NCBI RefSeq assembly: GCF_004745945.1
Contig: NZ_SRLE01000010.1
Coordinates: 1-59,729 of the forward strand
Direction of reading: 5' to 3'
DNA: 59,729 bases
From: Mangrovimicrobium sediminis
GTDB taxonomy: Bacteria > Pseudomonadota > Gammaproteobacteria > Pseudomonadales > Halieaceae
The translations under genes were made by a program, and so were the position numbers. This document shows, piece by piece, positions 25,995 through 34,401 of this stretch. Within the stretch, counting starts at the first letter, position 1. Each line of letters opens with the position of its first letter. The notes beneath the pieces are model-generated. The model saw only the letters and a program-made list of their open reading frames with translations. It was not told the DNA's origin and ran no database searches.

Positions 25995-27167
25995 CTACCA
26001 GCGCCGGCGCAGCTGCGCGCCGAGGCGTCGCTCGCGCAGGGCCTGCGCGCGCTGTTCGGGTGTGACGCGCGCCATGCCGGCAGGCAGGGTGGCTTCCAAT
26101 TGTGCGAGCGGCACCCGGGTCAGCGTCGGCACCGGTGCGCTATCGCACTCGGTCCAGCGGCCGAACACCGTGCCCTGGCGGAAGCCGCCCGGGTCCAGCC
26201 AGTTGGCCACGCCCGGGTCCTCCAGGGCGATCACCGCGCGGAAGCGGCCGTCCGGGTCGATGCTGGCGGTGTGGCCGTTGAGGCTGGTCTGGCGGTAGAC
26301 GAATTCCACCGCGTTGAAGTACGGGTCATTGAGCTGCACGTTCCAGTAGTGGCGCTGTGCGGGGAGGTCGGTCTCCAGCAGCAGGGCCTCGCCCTCTTCC
26401 AGCTCGAAGACCGCGGTCCAGTAGTCCTGGTTCTGGATGCCCATGCCCTCGAAGCGGTTGAGTTCGAAGCTGTTGCTGCCCAGGCGCGCGATGAGGTCCA
26501 GCTGGTATTCGAACCACAGGCGGCTCCAGCGCTCGGAAAGCGTAAACATCTCGCGCAGCTTGTGGTCGATCTGCGCCGGGCTCATGCGCGGCTTCACCGG
26601 CGGCGCGTCCAGGCACTCGATGGCCAGGCGAGTGTCCGCCTCGCCGCCCCAGTCGTAGGAGCGCAGGCGCACCATCATGAAGTCGCAGCTCGGGTCGAGT
26701 TCGTGCCAGGTGCCGATATAGCCCGCCGGGCGTTCGACGCTGGCGATGAACTCGAAGCGACCCTTCGCATCCGGCTGCAGTTCGCGGGCATCGAGGTAGC
26801 TGATCTGCCGGCCGGGCGGGTAGACCATGCCCATCATGCCGGCGCCGAACTGGAAGTGGACCATGTAGGTCTCGCCGCGGTCGCCGCTGATGCGGTACTG
26901 GCGGTGGCCGTCGATGGGCGCGTAGTAGTACACGTCGTCCGGATTCGGCTGCAGCAGGTAGACGGAATTCCACAGGGGCATGAATTCCGGGTGCAGGGGG
27001 TCGGCCTGGAAATACTGGAAATAGGCGTAGGAGAGGTTCATCGCCAGCTGGCGGTAGACGTCGGCGCGGTACTCCGGGTCGTCGGGGCGCCAGGTCAGGT
27101 CGAGCAGGTCGCCTGCGGGCTTCAGCAGTTCGACGTAGTCGGCCCAGGGGCCAAGGGGTTCCGGCAT
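25995..27167 (-). CDS. DUF1214-like protein
   Basis: The ATG at 27167 gives 390 residues; the frame is open far upstream but that part runs antisense to azlC and is not credible. The C-terminal half has the DUF1214-like pattern: Y-W-N-V-Q-L-N-D-P-Y-F-N followed by R-Q-T-S-L-N-G-H, D-P-D-G-R-F-R-A-V-I-A and D-P-G-V-A-N-W-L-D-P. There is no signal peptide. Such proteins commonly accompany sulfotransferase-like genes in lipid and steroid catabolic regions, with no known activity. It is the first gene of the run with the sulfotransferase and alcohol dehydrogenase. An AT-rich stretch (27180-27210) just upstream probably holds the promoter. Confidence 0.72.
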   Translation of the reverse strand: MPEPLGPWADYVELLKPAGDLLDLTWRPDDPEYRADVYRQLAMNLSYAYFQYFQADPLHPEFMPLWNSVYLLQPNPDDVYYYAPIDGHRQYRISGDRGETYMVHFQFGAGMMGMVYPPGRQISYLDARELQPDAKGRFEFIASVERPAGYIGTWHELDPSCDFMMVRLRSYDWGGEADTRLAIECLDAPPVKPRMSPAQIDHKLREMFTLSERWSRLWFEYQLDLIARLGSNSFELNRFEGMGIQNQDYWTAVFELEEGEALLLETDLPAQRHYWNVQLNDPYFNAVEFVYRQTSLNGHTASIDPDGRFRAVIALEDPGVANWLDPGGFRQGTVFGRWTECDSAPVPTLTRVPLAQLEATLPAGMARVTPEQRAQALRERRLGAQLRRRW

Positions 27168-27452
27168 CGTGTTACCCGTGATTATTTTTATAAATACTCG
27201 TTTCACATTAACCGCTGGCCGGGCGCGACGCAAGGGCGGGGCGGCACAGGTGGCAGGCGCGGGGAGCGCTGTGACAAATGGGATGGCGCCGCTGGACGGG
27301 GTTGGCGCTGCAGGTCCCGGCTGGGTCCGCGAGACCGAACAGGAACAGCACAGGGGGCTGTTCTGCTCACGCCACTGCGGAGCCAGGCCGATAGCGCTGT
27401 CGAAGGACGCAGTTATGGCGGTTGCCATAGCGGGCCAGTAGACTACGCGCCC
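27168..27452. other. divergent region between the DUF1214-like gene and azlC
   Basis: The first 40 bases are AT-rich, with TATAAA-like boxes readable on the minus strand. Two small inverted repeats are visible: GAACAG/CTGTTC around 27338-27363 and TATGGC-gggt-GCCATA style arms at 27414-27429, the latter 24 bases before azlC and a possible operator. No gene is seen. Confidence 0.5.
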
Positions 27453-28133
27453 ATGACCTCCACGCGCCAGACCGTGCGGCGGGGCATCATCGACGCCCTG
27501 CCCCTGTTCATCCCGGCCATCCCCTTCGCCTTCGTGCTCGGGGTGACCATCCTGCACGCGCCACTCTCGGCGTTGGTGGGCTGGAGCAGTTCCTGGGTGA
27601 TCTACGGCGGCGCCTCGCAGCTCACCCTGATCACCCTGCTCAGCGACGGCGCGGCGGTGGCGGCGGCGGTGATGGCCGCGCTCATCGTCAACGCCCGCCA
27701 CCTGATGTACTCCGCCGCGCTGGCCCCGGCCTTCCAGCAGCAACCGGCGTGGTTCCGCTGGGTGGGCTCGTACTTCCTCATCGACCAGGTGTTCGCCCTG
27801 TGCGTGCTGCGCAAGCACCTGCCGCCCGAGGAGTTCCGCGCCTACTACCTGGCGACCGGGCTCACCTTCTGGCTGCTGTGGTGCGCGGCGACGGGGCTGG
27901 CGATCATCATCGGCCCGACCATCCCCAGCGAATGGGGGCTGGGTTTCACGGTGCCGGTGATGTTTACCGCGCTGGTAGTGATGGGCATCGACCGCTGGCC
28001 GAAAGCGGCGGCCGCGCTGATCGCCGCCGCGGTGACCTTCCTCGCGGCGGACCTGCCGCACCGTTCCGGCCTGCTGCTCGGCGCCGCGGCGGGTATCGTG
28101 TTTGGGCTGCTGTACGAGGGCTCGCGCAAATGA
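27453..28133 (+). CDS. azlC: AzlC-family branched-chain amino acid exporter, large subunit
   Basis: The ATG at 27453 gives a 226-residue membrane protein with about six helices. The N-terminal G-I-I-D-A-L-P-L-F-I-P-A-I-P-F-A-F and the Y-G-G-A-S-Q-L-T and N-A-R-H-L-M-Y-S-A-A motifs are the AzlC signature. With AzlD it exports branched-chain amino acids or azaleucine (YgaZH family). The stop overlaps the azlD start by four bases (ATGA), so the subunits are translationally coupled. Confidence 0.94.
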   Translation: MTSTRQTVRRGIIDALPLFIPAIPFAFVLGVTILHAPLSALVGWSSSWVIYGGASQLTLITLLSDGAAVAAAVMAALIVNARHLMYSAALAPAFQQQPAWFRWVGSYFLIDQVFALCVLRKHLPPEEFRAYYLATGLTFWLLWCAATGLAIIIGPTIPSEWGLGFTVPVMFTALVVMGIDRWPKAAAALIAAAVTFLAADLPHRSGLLLGAAAGIVFGLLYEGSRK

Positions 28134-28438
28134 GCGGACTCATCGCCATTGTCATCGCAGGCCTGGGCACCTATACCAGCCGCGCCCTGTTCATCCTCGC
28201 ACTGGCCAACCGGCGCATCCCCCACGGCGTGTCGGTGGCCATGGAATACGTCGGCCCGTCGGTGCTCGCCGCCCTGGTGGTCGCCCTGCTCACCGCCCCC
28301 GGCCAGGGCGGCCTGCCCGGCGCCGCGGAACTGGTCGCCCTGCTGGTCGCCACGCTGCTCGCCTGGAAAACCCGCAACCACCTCCTCACCCTCGCCCTCG
28401 CAATGCTTGTGTTCTGGGCCCTCGGCGCCCTCCTCTAA
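28130..28438 (+). CDS. azlD: AzlD-family branched-chain amino acid exporter, small subunit
   Basis: This 102-residue protein has four membrane helices, an R-A-L-F-I-L-A-L-A motif, P-S-V-L-A-A-L-V near the centre and the K-T-R-N-H-L-L-T-L-A-L-A-M segment typical of AzlD. It partners AzlC, whose stop it overlaps by four bases. Confidence 0.92.
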   Translation: MSGLIAIVIAGLGTYTSRALFILALANRRIPHGVSVAMEYVGPSVLAALVVALLTAPGQGGLPGAAELVALLVATLLAWKTRNHLLTLALAMLVFWALGALL

Positions 28439-28442
28439 AAAG

Positions 28443-28461
28443 AAAGGGGTCAGAGCCCTTT
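28443..28461. repeat. REP-like palindrome AAAGGG-GTCAGAG-CCCTTT
   Basis: A six-base perfect inverted repeat flanks GTCAGAG. Elements of the form AAAGGGGTCAGAGCCCTTT are widespread dispersed repeats in Proteobacteria, placed as here just after a gene end. No transposase of the REP-associated type is visible in the window. Confidence 0.6.
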
Positions 28462-28469
28462 TTGACCGT

Positions 28470-28489
28470 AAAAGCAGTGCGCTTTTTTT
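28470..28489. terminator. terminator between convergent azlD and peptidase genes
   Basis: AAAAGC and GCTTTT arms around AGTGC, followed by more T residues on the plus strand and preceded by A residues, can work in both directions between the convergent genes. Confidence 0.6.
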
Positions 28490-28507
28490 AAACCGGGGTC
28501 ATCAAGC

Positions 28508-30694
28508 TCAGCTGTCGCCGAGTTGCCAGAGGAGGAAGCTGTAGATGTCGGCGTATTGCTTGAGGACCTGCCCGCGGGTGGAGCCGATGCCGTGGCCGGC
28601 GCCGTATTCGACGCGCAGCAGGACCGGGCCACCGGTGGTCGCGGCCTGCATGCGCGCGGCGAGCTTGCCGGACATCCAGGGATTCACGCGCGGATCGTTG
28701 TAGCCGTGGGTGAACAGCACCGCCGGGTAGGCGACGCCGTCCTCCACATGCGCGTAGGGACTCATTTCCAGCAGGCCCTTGAAGCCGTCTTCCTCGGTGA
28801 CGGTGCCGAATTCCTGGATATTGGGCACGCCGTTGGTAGTGGTCTCGGCGCGAATGGTGTCGGTCATGCCCACCTGGCTGACTGCGGCGGCGAACAGGTC
28901 CGGACGCTCGGTGATGGCGCGCCCTACCAGGATGCCCCCGGCGCTGCCGCCCATGACCGCCATATGCTCGGGGCTGGTGTAACCGTTCTTCACCAGGTAT
29001 TCACCGGCGGCGATCGCGTCCTTCCAGGTGTTCGGCTTGTTCAGCATGCGCCCGGCGTAGTGCCAGGCCTGGCCGTACTCGCCGCCGCCGCGCACGTGGG
29101 CGATGGCGTAGACACCGCCGCGCTCCAGCCAGGCCAGGCGGATGGCGGAGAAGTTCACGTCCATGGACAGGCCGTAGCTGCCATAGCCGTAGACGATGGT
29201 CGGGTTGCTGCCGTCCAGCTTCACGTCGGCACGGCGCAGGATGGACACCGGCACCTTGACCCCGTCGTGGCTGGTGACCAGCACTTCCTCCGACACGTAG
29301 CCCGGCACCGCGTCGAACTTGCCCTTGGGCAGCAGGCCGGTGTCGGTGAAGGCATTGCTGGCCGGGTCGTAGGCGTAGGTCAGCGGCCCCACGGTCCAGG
29401 CGGTGACATAGGTATACACGCCGGGCAGCGTCTCGGACACCGCGCTGACGTAGGCCGCGGCATCGCCGGGCACCGGCAGGGGCTGCGGGGCACCGCCGCC
29501 ATAGGGCAGGCGCATGACCTTGTTCACCCCGTCGACCCGCGTGTCCAGGTACAGCGCATCGGCCGCGGCGTACACCGCGTCCAGCACCACGTCGCCGGCG
29601 GGTACGACCTCGGTGGCCGCAGCCAGGTCCGGCGCGGCCAGCGAGGTCTTCACCAGCCGGTAGCGCGGCGCATCCTGGCCGGTTTTAAGGTAGATCTCGT
29701 CACCGTGCACGGCAAAGTCCACCACCAGGTCACTGGCGGTACAGATGTTGCGCCAGGGAATATTGGCCTCGAACAGGCTGTCCATGGGCGCGCTGTACAG
29801 GGATATCTCGTTGGAGTCGCCGTGCTTGACCTTGACCACCGCGTACTTCGAGCCGGGCGTGATCACCATGCTCGGGAAGTCCACATCGCTGATCGGCATG
29901 CGCGGCGAGCGATCGTAGGCGGCGATCACCGGATCCGCGGCCGGGTCGCTGCCCAGGCGGTGGTAGCGCACGCTGGTCTGCTTGTAGACCTCGGTGGCCG
30001 GGGCGTCCGCCGGCAGGTCGCGGCGGCGGCTGTAGAAGAAGCCCTCGCTGTCCGCGGTCCACTCCGGCGCGTTGTAGGCGGTCTCGATGTTGCCGATGCT
30101 CTGGCCCACCAGTTCACCGCTGGCGACCTCCATCACGTAGTAGGTGGTCTCCTCGGAGCCGCCCTGGGCCAGGCCGTAGGCCACATAGCGCGCGTCCGGC
30201 GAGGGAGAGTACAGTTCCAGCGAGTAGTGCTCTTCGCCGTCACCGCCCAGCGTCTCGGGGTCGACCAGCAGACGCGGCTCCCCGCCCGCGGGCGTGAAAT
30301 ACAGCTTGCCGACGCTCTCGCCGGCGTTGCGCCGCATGAAGAACAGGCTGCCATCCGCCTCGCGATGGACGGCGTAGGTCCAGTAGGGCTTGCCGGCGTC
30401 GAGTTCCTTCAGCCGCTGCTCCAGGCTGGCGGTCTGTGGCAGCGCATCCAGCACGGACGCGGTGTAGTCGGCCTGGCCCTTGAACCAGCCCTCGACATAC
30501 GGGTCCTCGAGGTTCTCCATGTAGCGGTAGGGGTCGTGCACCTGCACGCCCCAGTGGGTTTCCACCACATCCTGTACTTTCGCCACCGGCGGTCCCGCCG
30601 GGGCCTGATTGTCGCTGGTGGCGCAGCCGGCCAGCGCTGCGGACAGAGCAAGGGCGGCGGGCAGGCGCCAGCGGGCAGTAGTGGTCACAGTCAT
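28508..30694 (-). CDS. prolyl oligopeptidase family (S9) lipoprotein peptidase
   Basis: This 728-residue protein has a lipoprotein leader (A-L-A-G-C, Cys24), so it is exported and membrane-tethered. An N-terminal [12 protein letters not shown] motif and a seven-bladed propeller precede the catalytic domain. The catalytic triad is visible as G-G-S-A-G-G (Ser), H-G-Y-N-D-P-R-V (Asp) and G-A-G-H-G (His). Prolyl oligopeptidases cut short proline-containing peptides; periplasmic members help use peptides as nutrients. It is a single gene convergent with azlCD. Confidence 0.93.
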   Translation of the reverse strand: MTVTTTARWRLPAALALSAALAGCATSDNQAPAGPPVAKVQDVVETHWGVQVHDPYRYMENLEDPYVEGWFKGQADYTASVLDALPQTASLEQRLKELDAGKPYWTYAVHREADGSLFFMRRNAGESVGKLYFTPAGGEPRLLVDPETLGGDGEEHYSLELYSPSPDARYVAYGLAQGGSEETTYYVMEVASGELVGQSIGNIETAYNAPEWTADSEGFFYSRRRDLPADAPATEVYKQTSVRYHRLGSDPAADPVIAAYDRSPRMPISDVDFPSMVITPGSKYAVVKVKHGDSNEISLYSAPMDSLFEANIPWRNICTASDLVVDFAVHGDEIYLKTGQDAPRYRLVKTSLAAPDLAAATEVVPAGDVVLDAVYAAADALYLDTRVDGVNKVMRLPYGGGAPQPLPVPGDAAAYVSAVSETLPGVYTYVTAWTVGPLTYAYDPASNAFTDTGLLPKGKFDAVPGYVSEEVLVTSHDGVKVPVSILRRADVKLDGSNPTIVYGYGSYGLSMDVNFSAIRLAWLERGGVYAIAHVRGGGEYGQAWHYAGRMLNKPNTWKDAIAAGEYLVKNGYTSPEHMAVMGGSAGGILVGRAITERPDLFAAAVSQVGMTDTIRAETTTNGVPNIQEFGTVTEEDGFKGLLEMSPYAHVEDGVAYPAVLFTHGYNDPRVNPWMSGKLAARMQAATTGGPVLLRVEYGAGHGIGSTRGQVLKQYADIYSFLLWQLGDS

Positions 30695-30780
30695 TTATTG
30701 TCTCCAGGGTCGGTTGGCCCGGGCGCCGCGGCTCGCGGCGGCGCTCGAAAAGTACACTCACTATAGACGGTTCGGGCGGC

Positions 30781-31893
30781 CTATCCCTCAGCGCCGGGCA
30801 GGCAACTGCGCAGGCGCCGCCACCACTGCCGCAGGTAGCGCGCCGGCAGGCGCAGCGGACTGGACAGTGCATAGCGCAGGCGCGCCTCGTCGGCCAGGCG
30901 CAGGGCGAGGTCGTCGATGTCAGCCTGGCTGAAACCGGGGTCCTCATTGTCCGCAGCCGGTCGCTCGGGCGCGGAGAGCACCAGCTTGTGCCGCGCCTCC
31001 AGCCAGGCCAGGTCGTCGGCCATGCGCTGCTCCACCAGCGCGTACACCGCCGGCGGCGCACTGAACTTGCGCCCGGGCAGGCTGGCGATGCGCTGCACGT
31101 CGTCCGGGGCGCGCTCGGGATTGCGCCCGCCACCGGCAAACAGGCCGCGCTGGGCGTTGAGCGCACTGAGCAACAGCGCCGCTTCGTGGCTCATGCTCGG
31201 ATTGGCGCGCGGCGGCTCCGGGGCGAGCCCGTGGACCGCGACTCCGGTATGTTCCAGCAGCGCCGCGGCCAGGCCGCCGGGATAGCAGGTGGCGCCGGCG
31301 AAGTCGTAGAGCACAAGGCTGTCCTCGCCGAAGCTGTCGGCCAGCCGCGTGAACAACTTGCGCAGGGGGTAGACCGGCGGGTCGGCGTACAGCGTTTCCA
31401 GCACCGCGCCGGCGGTGAGCCGCTGCTGAATCTCGCTGGACAGCGCATCCAGGGGATGGCGCACACAGGCGACAACCCGCACCTCCTCAGCGATCTCCCC
31501 CAGCCAGGCGGCCAGTGCCTGCAGCGCCGGACGCGGGAAGTGCCCCACTCCCTCCGCCGAGAGCAGCAACTGCGGCGCCTCGCTGGATTCGAAGCCGCGC
31601 CGCAGACAGTCCAGCGATTGCCGGTTGAAGCGCTGCAGGGCGGCCTCGCTGCGCAGGCCGAGCATGGTGAGAATGCGCGAGCGCTCGGTGCTGGTATCGA
31701 ACAGGCCACGCAGCACGGGCGAGTGATTGCCGCCGAAGGCGCGCAGGTGCGGGAAATGCCGCGGGTAGTGCAGACCGCTGCGCTCCAGCACCGCGGCGCT
31801 GGCCAGCAACTGGGCCTGCACGGCGGTGGAGCCAGTCTTGCCCAGCCCGATATGCAGCCAGGCACAGCGAAAACGCGGAGTAGCCTCACTCAT
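30781..31893 (-). CDS. sulfotransferase-fold protein
   Basis: The ATG at 31893 gives 370 residues; the longer open frame upstream overlaps the start region of the next gene and is unlikely. The P-loop W-L-H-I-G-L-G-K-T-G-S-T-A-V-Q at residues 11-25 is the PAPS 5'-phosphosulfate site of bacterial sulfotransferase-like proteins, and V-A-C-V-R-H-P-L-D-A-L-S is the second cofactor segment. It has no signal peptide. The acceptor is unknown. It is divergent from the large exported repeat protein and 86 bases from the peptidase start. Confidence 0.8.
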   Translation of the reverse strand: MSEATPRFRCAWLHIGLGKTGSTAVQAQLLASAAVLERSGLHYPRHFPHLRAFGGNHSPVLRGLFDTSTERSRILTMLGLRSEAALQRFNRQSLDCLRRGFESSEAPQLLLSAEGVGHFPRPALQALAAWLGEIAEEVRVVACVRHPLDALSSEIQQRLTAGAVLETLYADPPVYPLRKLFTRLADSFGEDSLVLYDFAGATCYPGGLAAALLEHTGVAVHGLAPEPPRANPSMSHEAALLLSALNAQRGLFAGGGRNPERAPDDVQRIASLPGRKFSAPPAVYALVEQRMADDLAWLEARHKLVLSAPERPAADNEDPGFSQADIDDLALRLADEARLRYALSSPLRLPARYLRQWWRRLRSCLPGAEG

Positions 31894-32100
31894 CGCCCGC
31901 GGCTTCCCGCTGGCGTGCTGTTCGCTGCGCAGGCTATCGACACTGCAATCATCGATGCGCGATCCAAAAACAAAGGCATGCAGGCTTCTCGGTGACAACG
32001 GGAAGCCCGCACTATACCCCAGCCACCCGCGCGCCGGAGCCTGTCGCGGCTCGACAGGCGCTGGTCTAGACTGGGAAAGCCTGAACCGAGGGATAACAAG
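31894..32100. other. divergent promoter region with an 8-bp hairpin
   Basis: GCCTGTCG (32039-32046) and CGACAGGC (32052-32059) form a perfect stem with a five-base loop, about 40 bases before the start of the exported repeat protein. It may be an operator or part of the mRNA leader. Confidence 0.5.
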
Positions 32101-34311
32101 ATGCAGCACAACACCTTTGCCTGGCTCCCCCGCCTGTGGTGGTTCACTACCCTTCTCGCACTCATCGCCGCTCCGGCCACGGCCGTGGATTGGCCACAGG
32201 AAGTGGTCACCGACGAGGGCAGCATCGTGGTCTACCAGCCGCAGCCGGAGTCCCTGCAGGGCAACGTGCTGCGCGGGCGCGCCGCCATGTCCCTACAGCT
32301 CAACAACAGCGACGAGACGATCTTCGGCGCGTTCTGGTTCGAGGCCAAGCTGGACACCGACCGCGCCGCGGGCACCGCCCTGATCCGCGATGTGCGCGTC
32401 ACCCAGGTGAAATGGCCCGACTCCAAGGACGCCGCCGAACAGCGCTTCACCGCCATCGTCGAGGGGGCACTGCCTGAAAACGGCTTCGAAATCTCCATGG
32501 AGCGCCTCACCGCCAGCCTGCAAACCGCCGAGGCGGAAGTGAAGAGCCTGGAGAACCTGCGCCACGACCCGCCGGCCATCCTGTTCAGCGAGCAGCCCGC
32601 GGTGCTGCTGATGTACGACGGCAAGCCCCGCTATGGCGCCATCGACAACAGCCCCTACGAGCGCGTGCTCAACACCCCCATGGCGGTGGTGCGCCGCAAG
32701 GGCAGCGACGAGTACTGGCTGTCCTCCGGCAAGTTCTGGTACCGGGCCGCCGACCCGATGGGCCCGTGGACGCAAACCACCTCGCCGCCGGCGGACCTCG
32801 CCCGCATGCTGCCCCCCGCCGAAGACGACACGCCGCAACCGGACACCCCTCCGGCCATCGTGACCGCGGACGAGCCCAGCGAGCTGATCGTCACCCAGGG
32901 CAAACCCGCATGGAAATCCCTCACCGGCGGCGAGTTGCTGTACGTGGAGAACACCGAGTCACCCTGGCTGCGCGACCTGCCCACCGGCAATATGTACCTG
33001 TTGCTGTCCGGACGCTGGTACCGCGCAAAATCAGAAAAAGGGCCGTGGACCTTCGTGCCTGCCGACGAACTGCCCACCGCCTTCGCCCGCATCCCGCCGG
33101 ACTCCGACATCGGCGGCTTGCGCAGCGCGGTGGCCGGCACCGAGGAAGCTGAAGACGCGGTACTCGATGCACAGGTGCCGCAGACCGCCGCGATCAAACG
33201 CAGCGAGGCGTCGCTGGCGGTGAGCTACGACGGCAAGCCGACGTTCGAGAAGATTCCCGGCACCAGCGTGGCCTACGCGGTGAATACCGCAAGCCAGGTG
33301 CTGGAAGTCGGCGGGCGCTACTACGCGGTGGACAACGGCGTGTGGTTCACCGCCGCCGATGCCACCGGTCCCTGGCAGGTGGCGGACAGCATCCCGCGCG
33401 AGGAGATCCAGCAGATTCCGCCCAGTTCACCGGTGTACAACACCACGTATGTGCATATCTACGAATCCACCCCGGAGGTGGTCTACGTCGGCTACCTGCC
33501 GGGCTACCTGTGGAGCTTCCCCTACTACGGCGTGCCGGTGTACGGCACCGGCTGGTACTACCCGCCCTACTTCGGCCGCTACTACTACCCGCGGCCGCCG
33601 ACCTGGGGGTTCAATGTGGGCTACAACCCGTGGACCGGATGGAGCTTCGGCCTGTCCTATTCCAACGGCTTTCTCAGCTTCGGCATGGCCTGGGGCGGCG
33701 GCTACCCCGGCGGCTACCGGCCCTGGGGTTGCTGCAACGGCTGGTACGGCGGCGGCTATCGCGGCCCGGTGGTGATCAACACCGGCGACATCAACATCGG
33801 CAACAATATCAACATCGGCAACCGCACCAATATCGGCAACAAGCTGCAGGGCGGCGACCGCATCAACCTGAACCGCGCCCGCGACAACCTCTACACCAGC
33901 CCCGCCAACCGCGCGCGGCTGGCGGATGCCGCCAGCGCAAAAGCGCAACTGCCGCGCGCACGCCCCGCCGACAACCGCGCCAACGACGTGTTCGCGGACG
34001 GCAGCGGCAACGTGGCGCGGCGCGTGCAGGATGGCTGGGAGGCGCGCGACAACGGCCAGTGGTCCAGGCCCTCGTTCAGCGAGCAACAGAAACAGCAGGC
34101 GGCGGGCACCCTGCAGCAGCACACCACCCAGGCTCAGCGCGACGCCGCGCAAAGCGCCATCCAGAATCGTTCGCAGATGAACACGCGGCAGATGACCCCG
34201 CCGCAACTGGACCGCCACTCACTGGACCGCGCCTACAACGCGCGGCAGATGGGTATGCAGCGGGAGATGGCACGGCCGCAGAATCTCAAGGGAGGGTTCC
34301 GCCGCCGTTGA
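32101..34311 (+). CDS. exported protein with three GKP...GPW repeats and Tyr/Gly-rich tail
   Basis: This 736-residue protein starts with a signal peptide ending around A-T-A-V-D. After a domain of about 165 residues there are three related modules at about residues 170-240, 264-320 and 375-430. Each starts with G-K-P, has a V/L-N-T-like strand, a W/Y-Y-x-A pattern and ends in G-P-W. A Tyr/Pro/Trp/Gly-rich segment (about 445-560) follows, then three N-I-G-N units (about 561-580), and a Gln/Arg-rich disordered tail. Similar proteins are annotated as carbohydrate-binding-like, but this is not established. The ATG has a GAGGGA site. I would expect a periplasmic or surface structural role. Confidence 0.7.
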   Translation: MQHNTFAWLPRLWWFTTLLALIAAPATAVDWPQEVVTDEGSIVVYQPQPESLQGNVLRGRAAMSLQLNNSDETIFGAFWFEAKLDTDRAAGTALIRDVRVTQVKWPDSKDAAEQRFTAIVEGALPENGFEISMERLTASLQTAEAEVKSLENLRHDPPAILFSEQPAVLLMYDGKPRYGAIDNSPYERVLNTPMAVVRRKGSDEYWLSSGKFWYRAADPMGPWTQTTSPPADLARMLPPAEDDTPQPDTPPAIVTADEPSELIVTQGKPAWKSLTGGELLYVENTESPWLRDLPTGNMYLLLSGRWYRAKSEKGPWTFVPADELPTAFARIPPDSDIGGLRSAVAGTEEAEDAVLDAQVPQTAAIKRSEASLAVSYDGKPTFEKIPGTSVAYAVNTASQVLEVGGRYYAVDNGVWFTAADATGPWQVADSIPREEIQQIPPSSPVYNTTYVHIYESTPEVVYVGYLPGYLWSFPYYGVPVYGTGWYYPPYFGRYYYPRPPTWGFNVGYNPWTGWSFGLSYSNGFLSFGMAWGGGYPGGYRPWGCCNGWYGGGYRGPVVINTGDINIGNNINIGNRTNIGNKLQGGDRINLNRARDNLYTSPANRARLADAASAKAQLPRARPADNRANDVFADGSGNVARRVQDGWEARDNGQWSRPSFSEQQKQQAAGTLQQHTTQAQRDAAQSAIQNRSQMNTRQMTPPQLDRHSLDRAYNARQMGMQREMARPQNLKGGFRRR

Positions 34312-34401
34312 CGGCGAGGCGTGCACCGGGGGCTCGCCGGCGAGCGCCGGCACCCGCAGTGCACTACCCGCAATACGCCACAGCGCAGGGGGCGGAGTGA
34401 C

